NCBI GenBank assembly: GCA_964496575.1
Contig: CAZCAC010000064.1
Span: 1 to 48,816 of the forward strand
DNA: 48,816 nucleotides
Direction: 5' to 3'
Source of the DNA: CAZCAC01 sp964496575
GTDB taxonomy: Bacteria; Planctomycetota; UBA1135; GCA-002686595
Both the position numbers and the translations under genes were made by a program. Positions 26,985 through 35,240 of the stretch are shown one piece after another (within the stretch, counting starts at the first letter, position 1; each line of letters begins with the position of its first letter). The notes beneath the pieces were generated by a model. It saw only the letters and a list, made by a program, of their open reading frames with translations. It had not been told where the DNA came from and ran no database searches.

Positions 26985-27760
26985 ACCGGAGAGCGATAGA
27001 CCGCCAGCTCGAGCTCGGTGAAGCCGCAGCGGCGAAGGTCGCCCTCGATCGCCTCTCGCAACTCGCGGGCCCGGGCGAGCTCGTCCTCCCCCACCTCGAC
27101 CCGGGCGCGGGCGCCGTGGTGCCGGACTCGCAGCACGGAGAAGCCACGAGCGCGCAGGCGCTCCTCCGCCTCCTCGACACACGCCAGCCGCTCCGCGGTG
27201 ACCTCGGTGCCCACCGGAACCCGGGACGCGAGGCAGGCGGAGGCGGGCTTCTCCGCCACGGAGAGTCCCACCTCGCGGGCGTAGCGCCGCACGTCCTCCT
27301 TGGTGAAGCCGGCGGCGCTGAGGGGAGCCTCGACGTGAAGCTCGGCCGCCGCTCGCGCCCCGGGACGATCGTCGAGCGCGTCGTCGGTGATCTCGCCGAA
27401 GGCGAGCACCGAGTAGCCCTCGGCCTCCGCCCAGGCACGCATCGTCTCGAAGAGTGCGTGCTTGCAGTAGTAGCAGCGGTCACCGCTGTTCGCCCGGTAG
27501 CGGGGATCGTCCAGCTCGTTCGTCGGTAGCTCGACCAGGCGGACACCGATCGTCGCCGCCAGGTCCCTCGCCGCCGAGAGCTCCGAACGCGGCAAGGAGG
27601 GAGAGTCCGCGGTCAGGGCCACGCACCGCTCCCCCAGCACGGCGTGCCCGACGTGCAGGAGCACGCCTGAGTCCACTCCGCCGGAGAACGCGACCAGGAG
27701 GTCCCCCAGCCCGGAGAGGCGCGACTTCAGCGCCGCCAGCTTCCCTTCGTATTCGTCCAT
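26972..27760 (-). CDS. larE: LarE-type ATP-dependent sulfur transferase
   Basis: A 262-aa PP-loop protein. SGGVDS (26-31) is the pyrophosphatase loop. The LarE signature continues with SGDRCYYCKHALF (Cys96, Cys99) and EKPASACLASR (Cys176). LarE supplies sulfur to the nickel-pincer nucleotide cofactor of lactate racemase-type enzymes. The family includes a sacrificial single-Cys type and a three-Cys type that binds a [4Fe-4S] cluster; the Cys96/Cys99/Cys176 set fits the latter (inference). No larA, larB or larC gene is in the window. It is the last gene of the minus-strand run, starting 3 nt after the gamma-carbonic-anhydrase stop, and it overlaps the histidine kinase 3' end by 13 nt. Confidence 0.9.
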   Translation of the reverse strand: MDEYEGKLAALKSRLSGLGDLLVAFSGGVDSGVLLHVGHAVLGERCVALTADSPSLPRSELSAARDLAATIGVRLVELPTNELDDPRYRANSGDRCYYCKHALFETMRAWAEAEGYSVLAFGEITDDALDDRPGARAAAELHVEAPLSAAGFTKEDVRRYAREVGLSVAEKPASACLASRVPVGTEVTAERLACVEEAEERLRARGFSVLRVRHHGARARVEVGEDELARARELREAIEGDLRRCGFTELELAVYRSPVQLD

Positions 27761-27763
27761 GAT

Positions 27764-28273
27764 TCAACGCTCCCGATAGCGGGCCAGCTCGACGACGTAG
27801 CGCCCGGCGCTGGCGATGATCTCGCGATACTCCGCCTCGCCGACCTGGCGAACGGCCCTCCCCGGCACGCCGACCACCAGCGACCTCGGCGGGACGACGA
27901 AGCCCTCCTTCACCACCGTGCCGGCGCCGATGATCGAGCCCTCGCCGACCTTCGAACCGGCGAGCAGGATCGCGCCCATGCCGATCAGGCAGTGATCTCC
28001 GATCGACTCGCCGTGCAGGATGCAGCGGTGGCCGACGGTCACCTCCGCACCGACGACGAGAGGGACCCCCGGGTCGGCGTGCACCATGGTGAGGTCCTGG
28101 ATGTTGGTGCGCGCGCCGATCGTCACCGGCGCGTCGTCCCCGCGTAGCACGCTACTGAACCAGACGCTGCAATCCTCGCCGAGGGTCACCTCGCCGGTGA
28201 TCGTCGCACCCACCGCCACCCAGCCGCCGCCGGGAGCAGCTCTCAAGAGTCCTGTGCAGGGGTACGTGCTCAT
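27764..28273 (-). CDS. Gamma-carbonic anhydrase family hexapeptide protein
   Basis: A 169-aa left-handed beta-helix protein of the gamma-carbonic anhydrase/YrdA/PaaY type. Hexapeptide turns are visible throughout (VAVGATITGEVTLGEDC, VTIGARTNIQD, SIIGAGTVV). The metal-binding His residues are MVHADPG and GHRCILHG, with RGDD and NIQD also in family positions. ATG 28273 gives the standard family N-terminus directly before the first turn. Members are either zinc/iron carbonic anhydrases or inactive homologues and acyl-carrier relatives; activity cannot be decided here. It lies 11 nt after the CPBP gene and 3 nt before larE, so it is clearly within one transcript. Confidence 0.88.
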   Translation of the reverse strand: MSTYPCTGLLRAAPGGGWVAVGATITGEVTLGEDCSVWFSSVLRGDDAPVTIGARTNIQDLTMVHADPGVPLVVGAEVTVGHRCILHGESIGDHCLIGMGAILLAGSKVGEGSIIGAGTVVKEGFVVPPRSLVVGVPGRAVRQVGEAEYREIIASAGRYVVELARYRER

Positions 28274-28284
28274 CGCCGTCGAGA

Positions 28285-29148
28285 TCAGGGAAGGAGCAGG
28301 TCCGGGACCACGACCGACTCGGGGTCCTCGTAGAAGGCGAGCAGGGCCAGCAGCATCAGCCCGTTGTGCAGGGCGTGGACGATCCAGCAGGTGACCAGCC
28401 GCTGGGTCCGCAGCATCAGGGCGCCGAGAATCAGGCTGAGGGCGAAGACCGGCACGCAGGCGGTCGAGCCGTGCAGGGCGGCGAAGAGCCCCGAGGTCAG
28501 GACCACGCCGGCGCCCCCGCCGAGCAGGCGGGCCAGCGCCGGCTGCACGAAACCGCGGAAGCAGAGCTCCTCGCCGAAGGGGAGCACGACGATCCCCAGC
28601 ACCAGCGCGAAGGCGAGGAAAGGACCCTCCAGCTCGAGGAATCCGACCAGCACCTGCTGCGGCTCCACCTCGCCGCCGGTCTGCTCCAGCGTCCAGGCCC
28701 ACAGAAAGGTGATCCCCAGCAGCGCCGGCAGGAGGAGGAGATAGACCGAGACCCCCATCGCGATGCCACGGAGGTGTCCACCGCGCCGCAGCCCCAGCCC
28801 CGCTGCGCCCCCTGCTCCGGGGACGCAGGCGATCGCGGCGATCGCGCTCCCGGTGACGAGGTACAGGATCAGCATCCGCAGGAAGGTCTCGAGCTGGGAG
28901 ATCGAGCCCTCCTCGGGCAGGGGCCAGACGAGCGGGAGTGCGAGGCTGGTGACCAGCGAGACACAGCACACCCCGCACAGCTGCACGAATCCCCAGCGCG
29001 CGCCGCTGGGCGCCGGCTCCGGGACGAGACGCCGGGCGACGGCGAGGGCCGGCCACAGGAGAAGCGCTCCCGCGGCGGTCAGCACCGCGCCGGAGACGAC
29101 CCCCGAGAAGTCGGCGAGGTGAGGAAGTGATGTGTCCGCGTCGAGCAA
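28285..29148 (-). CDS. CPBP/CAAX-type intramembrane glutamic protease
   Basis: A 287-aa multi-pass membrane protein. The CPBP signature is complete: EELCFRG (Glu193, Glu194, Arg198), FAALHG (His226) and HALHNG (258-263). About seven or eight hydrophobic segments are visible. The start is TTG 29148; no better-supported start lies nearby, and the first residues precede the first helix (GAVLTAAGALLLWPALA). Such proteases process prenylated or membrane-bound substrates, or serve in bacteriocin self-immunity. Neighbours (thiG before, carbonic anhydrase after) do not indicate the substrate. Confidence 0.85.
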   Translation of the reverse strand: MLDADTSLPHLADFSGVVSGAVLTAAGALLLWPALAVARRLVPEPAPSGARWGFVQLCGVCCVSLVTSLALPLVWPLPEEGSISQLETFLRMLILYLVTGSAIAAIACVPGAGGAAGLGLRRGGHLRGIAMGVSVYLLLLPALLGITFLWAWTLEQTGGEVEPQQVLVGFLELEGPFLAFALVLGIVVLPFGEELCFRGFVQPALARLLGGGAGVVLTSGLFAALHGSTACVPVFALSLILGALMLRTQRLVTCWIVHALHNGLMLLALLAFYEDPESVVVPDLLLP

Positions 29149-29195
29149 GGTCTACTCGCTATCCACGAACGCGGCTGAAGAACGCAGCGCGACCT

Positions 29196-30008
29196 TCACC
29201 GCGCCGCGCCGGCGATCCTCCCTTCCATCGGCGAGGAGGCGTTCGCGTACAGCTTGGCCGGGATTCGACCGGCGAGGTACGCCTGGCGACCGGCGAAGCA
29301 GGCCTGCTTCATCGCCTCGGCCATGCGCAGCGGTTCCGTGGCGTTCGCCACCGCCGTGTTCAGGAGCACGCCGCCGACGCCGAGCTCCATCGCCGCGCAG
29401 ACGTCCGAGGCGGTGCCGACTCCGGCGTCGACGATCACCGGCAGGCCGTCCACCAGCTCGAGGATGATGCGGATCGCGTTCGGGTTGAGCACGCCCTGCC
29501 CCGAGCCGATCGGCGAGCCCGCGGGCATCACGCTCTTCACGCCGGCCTCGGCGAGGTGCACGCACATGCGCGGGTCGTCGGAGCAGTAGACGAGGACGTC
29601 GAAGTCCTGCGCGACCAGCTCCTTCGCCGCTTCCAGCGTTCCCACCGGATCGGGGAGCAGCGTCTTCTCGTCGCCGAGCACCTCCAGCTTGACCAGCCTG
29701 GTGTCGAGCACGTCGCGAGCCAGGACGGCGGTGCGAATCGCGCTCTCCGCGTCGAAGCACCCCGCCGTGTTGGGCAGCACGTGGTAGCGCTGCCGATCGA
29801 TGTGGTCGAGCAGCGAGGGCCCCTTGGCCGCGTCGAGATTCACGCGCCGGACGGCGACGGTGACACACTCGGTCCCGCTGATCGCCAGGGCCTCGGCGGT
29901 CTGCTCGAACGTCTCGTACTTGCCCGTACCGACCAGGAGGCGGGAGCCGAGCGCCAGCTCGCCGATGATGAGGGGTTCGTCTGCCAGGTATTCTCTCGCT
30001 TCAGTCAT
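29196..30008 (-). CDS. thiG: Thiazole synthase ThiG
   Basis: A 270-aa cytoplasmic TIM-barrel enzyme that forms the thiazole phosphate of thiamine from deoxyxylulose 5-phosphate, dehydroglycine and ThiS thiocarboxylate. Recognised by LLVGTGKY, TVAVRRVN, LPNTAGC, VKLEVLGDEKTLLPD (Lys107, the Schiff-base lysine by family position) and the phosphate-binding PAGSPIGSGQGV and VDAGVGTASDV. ATG 30008 (MTEAREYL) matches the family N-terminus; upstream in-frame starts run into thiS. It lies 25 nt after thiS. No other thiamine genes (thiC, thiD, thiE, thiF, thiH/O) are in the window. Confidence 0.96.
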   Translation of the reverse strand: MTEAREYLADEPLIIGELALGSRLLVGTGKYETFEQTAEALAISGTECVTVAVRRVNLDAAKGPSLLDHIDRQRYHVLPNTAGCFDAESAIRTAVLARDVLDTRLVKLEVLGDEKTLLPDPVGTLEAAKELVAQDFDVLVYCSDDPRMCVHLAEAGVKSVMPAGSPIGSGQGVLNPNAIRIILELVDGLPVIVDAGVGTASDVCAAMELGVGGVLLNTAVANATEPLRMAEAMKQACFAGRQAYLAGRIPAKLYANASSPMEGRIAGAAR

Positions 30009-30033
30009 GGTGCGGACTCCAGGTACTCGGCGG

Positions 30034-30234
30034 TCAGCCTCCGCCGACCAGGGTGACCATCTCGATCTCATCGCCTTCGGAGAGGCGCGCGGTGTCGCGC
30101 TCCGAGCGGGGAACGAGCTCGCGGTTGACCTCGACGGCGACCTGCCGGGGCGAGAGCCCCAGCTCGCCGACCAGCTCGGCCACGGTCAGGTTCTCGGTGA
30201 CTTCGCGCTCTTCTCCGTTGAGGCGGATCTTCAT
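30034..30234 (-). CDS. thiS: Sulfur carrier protein ThiS
   Basis: A 66-aa ubiquitin-fold sulfur carrier starting MKIRLNGEERE and ending VTLVGGG, with the C-terminal Gly-Gly that is adenylated and thiocarboxylated. The internal GDEIEMVTLVGG is the family hallmark. An upstream in-frame ATG (30270) would add 12 residues with no counterpart in the family, so the start at 30234 is preferred. It sits directly before thiG, the usual pair. No TPP riboswitch is visible upstream. Confidence 0.93.
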   Translation of the reverse strand: MKIRLNGEEREVTENLTVAELVGELGLSPRQVAVEVNRELVPRSERDTARLSEGDEIEMVTLVGGG

Positions 30235-30291
30235 CGACTCGGGGTGTTCAGCGGCACGGGCGGGCATCATCCCAAACCCGCCGTTGCGCGG

Positions 30292-31470
30292 CTACTGGAC
30301 TCGCAGGAAAGCGCACTTGAGGTAGGCGCTCTCGGGGAGGGAAAGCAGAGAGGGGTGGTCCGGAGAGGCTCCGCGGAACTCCTCCAGGAAGGCGTCGCGC
30401 CCGGCGAGGCGCGAGGCGGAGGCGAGGAAGCCCTTGAAGTCGGCGGGGCGCACGTTGTACGAGCAGGAGGCGGTGACCAGCGTGCCCCCCTCCTCGACCA
30501 GGCCGAGGGCCCGGCGGTTCAGCTCGACGTAGCCGCGCTCCGCCCCCGCCACCTCCCGCCGGTTGCGGGCGAACGCCGGCGGATCGACGACGACGAGGCT
30601 GTAGCTCTCCCCCGCCTCGACGCGGTTCCGGAGGTCCTGCATGCAGTTGCGCTTCTCGAAGCGCACCGTGCCGGCCACCCCGTTGCGCTCGGCGTTGCGC
30701 AGGAGCCGCTCCCCCGCCGCCTGCGACTGGTCGACGCAGAGGACCTCCTTCGCCCCCGCCATCGCCGCGCGGATCCCGAAAAGGCCGTCGTAGCAGAACG
30801 CGTCGAGCACCCGCCCTCCCGCGGCGTGCTCCGCGGCGACCTGGCGGTTGAGGCGCTGGTCGAGGTAGTGCCCCGACTTGTGCCCGCCGCGGACGTCGAC
30901 CTCGAAGAGGAGCTCGCCTTCCCGCACCACGATCTCCTCGCCGACCTCGCCGGCCAGCACCTCGACGCGCGGGCCGAGGTCCTCGAAGCGTCGCACCGCC
31001 GCATCGGAGCGGTCGAGGATCCCGGTCAGCTCGAAGGGCAGCGCCTCGACCAGGAGCTCGACCAGGAAGTCGCGCATCCGATCGGTGGCCTGGATGGAGC
31101 TCTGCACCACCGCGACGGTTCCGTAGAGATCGACCACCCACCCCGGCAGCGAATCGGAGTCCCCGGCGATCAGCCGGCACGCGCCGTCCTCGACGAGGTA
31201 GCCGAGGCGCTCGCGATGCCGCACCGCGCGCTGCACTCGCTCGAGCCAGAACTGTCGGTTGGGCTGGGGGCTCTCCCGGGTGACCAGTCGGAGGGAGATC
31301 TTCGAGCTGGCGCTGAAGAGCCCCCACCCGAGCGTGCCGCCGTTCGGGTCCTCGACCAGGATCAGCTCTCCCGGTTCCGCTTCACCGCCGACGATGTCGT
31401 CGCGGTAGATCCACGGGTGCCCACCGAGCACCCAACGCCGCCCCTTCCCGGAGAGGATCGCCTTGCCCAT
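30292..31470 (-). CDS. RlmI-like rRNA (cytosine-C5) methyltransferase
   Basis: A 392-aa protein with an N-terminal PUA-type domain (residues about 1-75, HPWIYRDDIVG) and a Rossmann methyltransferase. The family signature GGHKSGHYLDQRLNRQ is followed by motif I VLDAFCYDGLFG, the acidic VLCVDQSQAA, the catalytic-region VVVDPPAFARN and TASCSYNV. Length and order match RlmI/YccW (23S rRNA m5C methyltransferase), although substrate assignment by family alone is not certain. ATG 31470 is chosen because a purine-rich stretch precedes it and the upstream 18 codons do not look coding. It is 57 nt before thiS. Confidence 0.88.
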   Translation of the reverse strand: MGKAILSGKGRRWVLGGHPWIYRDDIVGGEAEPGELILVEDPNGGTLGWGLFSASSKISLRLVTRESPQPNRQFWLERVQRAVRHRERLGYLVEDGACRLIAGDSDSLPGWVVDLYGTVAVVQSSIQATDRMRDFLVELLVEALPFELTGILDRSDAAVRRFEDLGPRVEVLAGEVGEEIVVREGELLFEVDVRGGHKSGHYLDQRLNRQVAAEHAAGGRVLDAFCYDGLFGIRAAMAGAKEVLCVDQSQAAGERLLRNAERNGVAGTVRFEKRNCMQDLRNRVEAGESYSLVVVDPPAFARNRREVAGAERGYVELNRRALGLVEEGGTLVTASCSYNVRPADFKGFLASASRLAGRDAFLEEFRGASPDHPSLLSLPESAYLKCAFLRVQ

Positions 31471-31576
31471 CGTCTTCCATTCCTTTTGCTCCGAGACGGC
31501 TCCGCAGCTCCGCCCGTCTTTCACCCCGCGATCCGGCTGCGGCCGCTCGGCGATCGGGGGCTCGGTCGAGGCGGGC

Positions 31577-31605
31577 AGTCTAGGAGCTGAGACGAAGAAG
31601 CGCCA
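31577..31605 (-). promoter_or_regulatory. Possible promoter for the RlmI-like gene
   Basis: On the minus strand TAGACT (31582 to 31577) lies 17 nt downstream of TGGCGC (31605 to 31600). The -10 is a fair match and the -35 poor. It sits in the 154-nt gap after the HEAT/TPR gene, which is the widest gap in the run, giving a leader of about 100 nt. Confidence 0.25.
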
Positions 31606-31624
31606 TACGCCTCGGGGACATCGC

Positions 31625-33988
31625 TCAGTCGGTTTCCTGTTCCGTCTCCGTCAACCACTGGAAGCGCGGGTCGTCCCACAGGGATTCCAGGTCGGGATCC
31701 TCCCGGGCCCACTCCTTCTGCTTCTTCAGGGCGCCCGCGCTGGTCCGCACCTCCTTCAGGTCCCGCTCCAGGAGCTCGAGCGCGCGCTGCTTCTCGCCGA
31801 GCAGCGCGTACGTGCACGCGAGGTTGTAGTAGCCGCGCGGCGAGACCGGGATGCCGCGGATCAGCTCGCGCGCCTCGTCGGCCTGGCCCGAGCGGGCGCG
31901 GTAGCAGGCGAGCAGGATCCGCATGAAGTCGCCCTGGTCGAGCTCGTACGCCCGCTCGAAGAACTCCAGCGCCTTCACCTGGTCCTTCCGCTTGACGTTG
32001 GCGTTGACCGCCAGCGAGACCAGCGCGTCCGAGATCGCGCCGTCGAGGTCCGCCGCGAGGTCGTGGGCGTTCCGCTCGGTGTAGGTGGCCCGCAGGCCCT
32101 CCAGCAGCTCGAGCCCCGTGAGCATCTCCTCCTCGGCGCGGTCGCCCTCGTTCTCGTCGCCCCAGGCCCCCCCGATCGTCAGCCGGGCGCTCGCGGCGTA
32201 CCGCACCGCCCAGGTGTAGCGCTGCGGCAGCTCGCGACGCTCCAGCTCCTCGAGAAACCCGGTGGCCAGCGCGCGACACGGTTCGGTGTCCCCCTCGCGG
32301 CTGCACAGCTCGGCCAGCTGGAGCGCCAGCGGAGCGGGGAGGCGCAGGTCGAGATAGCGCTGCTCCAGCGACTTCTCGCGGATGTCCTCCCCCAGCCGCC
32401 AGATGGCGTAGCTGACCATCTTCATCTCCGCCTCGGTCTCCGGATCGTCCCCGGCCGAGAGCAGGTCCCTGGCGCGCAGCTCGCCGTAGCGGCGCTGCAG
32501 CGCCTCGAGCTCCTCCAGGGTGATCGACACGAGCAGACCGGAGCGTCGCGGATCCTGGACCGGGTCGGCGAGCTCGACCGGCAGGTCGGGGAAGGGCTCG
32601 AAACCCGGCAGCTCCCGGGCGCTGACGCTGGCGAGGCTCCGGCCGAGGCGCAACCCGAGGGCGAGGCAGCGCTCCGGCGGCCAGGCGGGGTGCGGCACGA
32701 TGGCGAACACGAGGCGGAAAGGACTGAGCGGCGAGTCGAGGAGCGGCTCGAAGCTGTCGATGGTCGGCGCGTCGCCGATGGTGGTGACGAGCTGCGCCTC
32801 CAGGAGGAAGCGGTGCGCCCGGCGGAGGATCTCCAGGAGGGCCAGGTCGTCGGCGGCGCCTCCAGCGGCGAGCCGCCGGAAGGCTCGGGAGAACTCCGCC
32901 AGCCCCCGATCGAGCAAGAGGTCGCCCTGCTCGCCGGCGCCGGCCACGCCCCCCCGTCGATCGATCCGGCGCGCGATCAGGCCGTCGAGCAGGTCACCGG
33001 CCCGGACCAGCGCGGCGTCCGCCTCCTCGGTGCGGTCGAGGGCGAGCAGCGCGAGCCCCTCGAGCAGGGCGGCTCGCGAGCGCCAGCGGAGATCGACCCA
33101 GCCGTCGCGACCGACCGCGCTGCGCTCGAGCTCCCGCGCCCCTTCCAGCGCGACGAGCGGATCGACCCCGCCCCCCTCGAGGATCGCCACGGTACGGTGG
33201 AAGAGCGCGCCGTAGAGCGGCAGGCCGTCCTCGACGAGGAGACCGAGTATCCGGTCCGCGCGCGAGTGCTGGTCGAGCCGGCGCAGCCCTCGCAGGAAGG
33301 CCTCGAGCGCCCGCTCGGTGGCGCGGCGCACGGCGGGATCGGGGTGGGTCTGTCCGAGCACCAGGGGCGCGCGGTCGGCGGCGACGTCGCCCCCCCCCTC
33401 CGTCTCCGCCAGGCCGCGGCCGTACGCGACCAGGAGCTCGGCGAGCACCTCGGCGGGAACCTCGTTACCGCCGAGGGAATCGGAGAAGGAACGGCGCACC
33501 GCCCCGGCGATCTGCCCGCGACCCTCGCGGAGCTCGGCGAGCCGGCGCGCCGCCTCGACCCGCTCCCCGGGGGGAAGGGTCTCCACCAGCGACCAGAGGG
33601 AATGCGCGGCGGCCTCGGTGCGCAACGCGCCGAGCGCCTTCAGCGCGTCGAGGCGAACCTCGGCGGCGGGATCGTCGCGCGCCAGGGTGGCGAGGATCCG
33701 GAGCCGGGCGTCGTGATCCGCCGCCCCGGAGAATTCGAGATCTCCGAGGTAGCGGAGGAGGATGGAGCGAACCTGCGCGTCGGGATCGGCGAGCGCTCCG
33801 GCGACCTCCTCGAGTGACCCCGCTCCGGGGCGCTGGAGGAGCTCCCTCGCGCGGCGCCGGCGCTCGGTGAGCGGGGCCCGCGCGAAGTCGGGACCGAGCT
33901 GCGGGCTCGAGGGCTCCTGCCCCCACCCGCCGAGCGGGACGAGGGTCGCGAGGAGCAAGCCGAGGAGGAGCTGCCGGCGGACGTTCAC
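31625..33988 (-). CDS. Secreted HEAT/TPR repeat protein
   Basis: A 787-aa protein with a clear signal peptide (MNVRRQLLLGLLLATLVPLG, then GWGQ). The N-terminal third has HEAT-like repeats (VRSILLRYLGDLEF, VRLDALKALGALRTEAAAHS). The middle is helical without clear motifs. The C-terminus has TPR-like repeats (ALEFFERAYELDQGDFMRIL, GYYNLACTYALLGEKQRAL). The start is GTG 33988, which overlaps the stop of the upstream sigma54-activator-like gene (GTGA), so translation is coupled. A periplasmic protein-binding scaffold is likely. Its obligatory pairing with a cytoplasmic regulator is unusual. The exact partner is unknown. Confidence 0.8.
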   Translation of the reverse strand: MNVRRQLLLGLLLATLVPLGGWGQEPSSPQLGPDFARAPLTERRRRARELLQRPGAGSLEEVAGALADPDAQVRSILLRYLGDLEFSGAADHDARLRILATLARDDPAAEVRLDALKALGALRTEAAAHSLWSLVETLPPGERVEAARRLAELREGRGQIAGAVRRSFSDSLGGNEVPAEVLAELLVAYGRGLAETEGGGDVAADRAPLVLGQTHPDPAVRRATERALEAFLRGLRRLDQHSRADRILGLLVEDGLPLYGALFHRTVAILEGGGVDPLVALEGARELERSAVGRDGWVDLRWRSRAALLEGLALLALDRTEEADAALVRAGDLLDGLIARRIDRRGGVAGAGEQGDLLLDRGLAEFSRAFRRLAAGGAADDLALLEILRRAHRFLLEAQLVTTIGDAPTIDSFEPLLDSPLSPFRLVFAIVPHPAWPPERCLALGLRLGRSLASVSARELPGFEPFPDLPVELADPVQDPRRSGLLVSITLEELEALQRRYGELRARDLLSAGDDPETEAEMKMVSYAIWRLGEDIREKSLEQRYLDLRLPAPLALQLAELCSREGDTEPCRALATGFLEELERRELPQRYTWAVRYAASARLTIGGAWGDENEGDRAEEEMLTGLELLEGLRATYTERNAHDLAADLDGAISDALVSLAVNANVKRKDQVKALEFFERAYELDQGDFMRILLACYRARSGQADEARELIRGIPVSPRGYYNLACTYALLGEKQRALELLERDLKEVRTSAGALKKQKEWAREDPDLESLWDDPRFQWLTETEQETD

Positions 33989-35013
33989 CCCTGTTCCTCC
34001 CCTTCTTCCGTGGTCCCTCTTCCGCCGCGGTTGCGGCGGTACTCCAGGGCCCGACGAGAGAGCCCCACCTGCCGGGCCGCCGCGCTCAGGTTGCCGCGCT
34101 GCTCCTCGATCGCCGCCTCGATCATCGCCTTCTCCATCTCCTCGGAGGTGATCCCCAGCGAGAGCGCCTCGCGCGCCAGCCGGGCCAGCTCACCCTCGAC
34201 CGGTTCGTCCAGGAACTCGAGCTCGTCGGGGCCCACCTCGTCGACCCCGGGTGGGGCGAGGATCAGGACCCGCTCGAGCGCGTTCTCCAGCTCGCGGAGG
34301 TTGCCCGGCCAGGCGTGCTGGCCGAGGCGCTCGAGCGCGGCGGCGCCGACCCGACGGGGAGCGACGCGGTTCCGCTCGGCGATCCGGGCCACGAGAACCT
34401 CGACCAGCCGCGGCAACTCGTCGAGCCTCGCCCTCAGGGGAGGGACCCGCAGGGTGACCACGGCGAGCCGGAAGTAGAGGTCCTCGCGGAAGCGCCCCGC
34501 CTCGACCTCGCCCCGGAGGTCGACCCCGGCGGTGGCGACGAAGCGCACGTCGATCTCCTCGGGTACTCCGCCGAGCGGTTCGACGTGGCGCTCCTGCAGC
34601 ACGCGCAGGAGCTTGACCTGCAGATCCTCGGGCAACGTCTCGACCGCGTCGAGGACCAGCGTTCCGCCGCTGGCCCTGGAGAAGTACCCCCGGCGCGCCT
34701 TGTGGGCGCCGGTGAAAGCTCCCTCCTCGTGACCGAAGAGCGCGGCCTCGATCAGGGTCGGGGAGAGGGCGGCGAGGCTGACCTCGACGAAAGGCCCGTC
34801 GCGACGGGCGCTGTGCTGGTGGAGCTGGCGGGCGGCGGTCCCCTTGCCACTGCCGTTCTCTCCTTCGAAGAGAACGGTCGCCTCCGAGGCGGCCACGCGC
34901 TCCAGCTGGGCTTCGAATCGAGCCTCCGCCCCATCTCGGGAGGAGGAGGGGGAGGTCGATTCGGGCGGAAGTCCGGGGGGTTCGTCGGGTTTCATCGTGG
35001 ATGGACCAGGCAT
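33985..35013 (-). CDS. Sigma54-activator-like AAA+ protein with Fis-type HTH
   Basis: A 342-aa protein of the bacterial enhancer-binding family. Walker A is GENGSGKG (51-58) and the sigma54-contact loop GAFTGA is intact (98-103). The arginine-rich segment RFREDLYFRLAVV and HAWPGNLRELENALER follow. The C-terminal Fis helix-turn-helix is NLSAAARQVGLSRRALEYRR. Walker B is TLVLDAVETL, where the family has LDEIGEL, so the catalytic Glu is Ala (residue 123). There is no receiver or GAF domain, only ~30 disordered residues before the AAA+ core. ATG 35013 has AAAGGG 5 nt upstream; a GTG at 35040 and an ATG at 34995 are alternatives. It is divergent from nusA. Confidence 0.88.
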   Translation of the reverse strand: MPGPSTMKPDEPPGLPPESTSPSSSRDGAEARFEAQLERVAASEATVLFEGENGSGKGTAARQLHQHSARRDGPFVEVSLAALSPTLIEAALFGHEEGAFTGAHKARRGYFSRASGGTLVLDAVETLPEDLQVKLLRVLQERHVEPLGGVPEEIDVRFVATAGVDLRGEVEAGRFREDLYFRLAVVTLRVPPLRARLDELPRLVEVLVARIAERNRVAPRRVGAAALERLGQHAWPGNLRELENALERVLILAPPGVDEVGPDELEFLDEPVEGELARLAREALSLGITSEEMEKAMIEAAIEEQRGNLSAAARQVGLSRRALEYRRNRGGRGTTEEGEEQG

Positions 35014-35160
35014 TCTGGCCCTTTCCGGGCTTCGGGTCACGGAATTGACGGGTCCTCCAGCCCGACGTCAGGTTGACTCGATTGGGGGGATATACCAAAC
35101 TGTGCGGTCTTCCGAGACTCCAGGAGGGTGTGAGCGGGCGCCGCTCACGCCACCCGAGGG

Positions 35161-35178
35161 AAGTGGGGTTACCCACTT
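35161..35178 (+). promoter_or_regulatory. Hairpin 1 in the nusA leader
   Basis: AAGTGGG pairs perfectly with CCCACTT across the loop GTTA and is followed by CTTTGCATATTTG, a moderately T-rich run. It could be an attenuator or terminator in front of nusA, which in E. coli is subject to autoregulation. Confidence 0.4.
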
Positions 35179-35201
35179 CTTTGCATATTTGTGCCCAGAG
35201 C

Positions 35202-35216
35202 GCCCCCCTGGGGGGC
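35202..35216 (+). promoter_or_regulatory. Hairpin 2 in the nusA leader
   Basis: GCCCCCC and GGGGGGC form a perfect palindrome around a single T (about 6 bp with a 3-nt loop), ending 24 nt before the nusA ATG. Confidence 0.35.
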
Positions 35217-35240
35217 ACCATTCCACGCCAGTAGCCATCC

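Larger units (their letters stand above)
35014..35240 (+). promoter_or_regulatory. Divergent control region and nusA leader
   Basis: This 227-nt gap separates the divergent activator-like gene and nusA. AT-rich islands at 35090-35101 (ATATACCAAACT) and 35180-35190 (TTTGCATATTT) are the likely -10 areas; TTGACT at 35073-35078 is a good -35 but is not at 17-nt spacing from either island. No Shine-Dalgarno sequence precedes the nusA ATG. Two hairpins are listed separately. Confidence 0.4.

Noticed and set aside
30235..30291. TPP riboswitch upstream of thiS
   Set aside because: The 57-nt gap is too short and lacks the conserved CTGAGA and ACCTGATC-type elements.
35161..35190. Sigma54 (-24/-12) promoter around TTTGCAT in the nusA leader
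   Set aside because: TTGCA is present but the GG of the -24 element is not at the required spacing.
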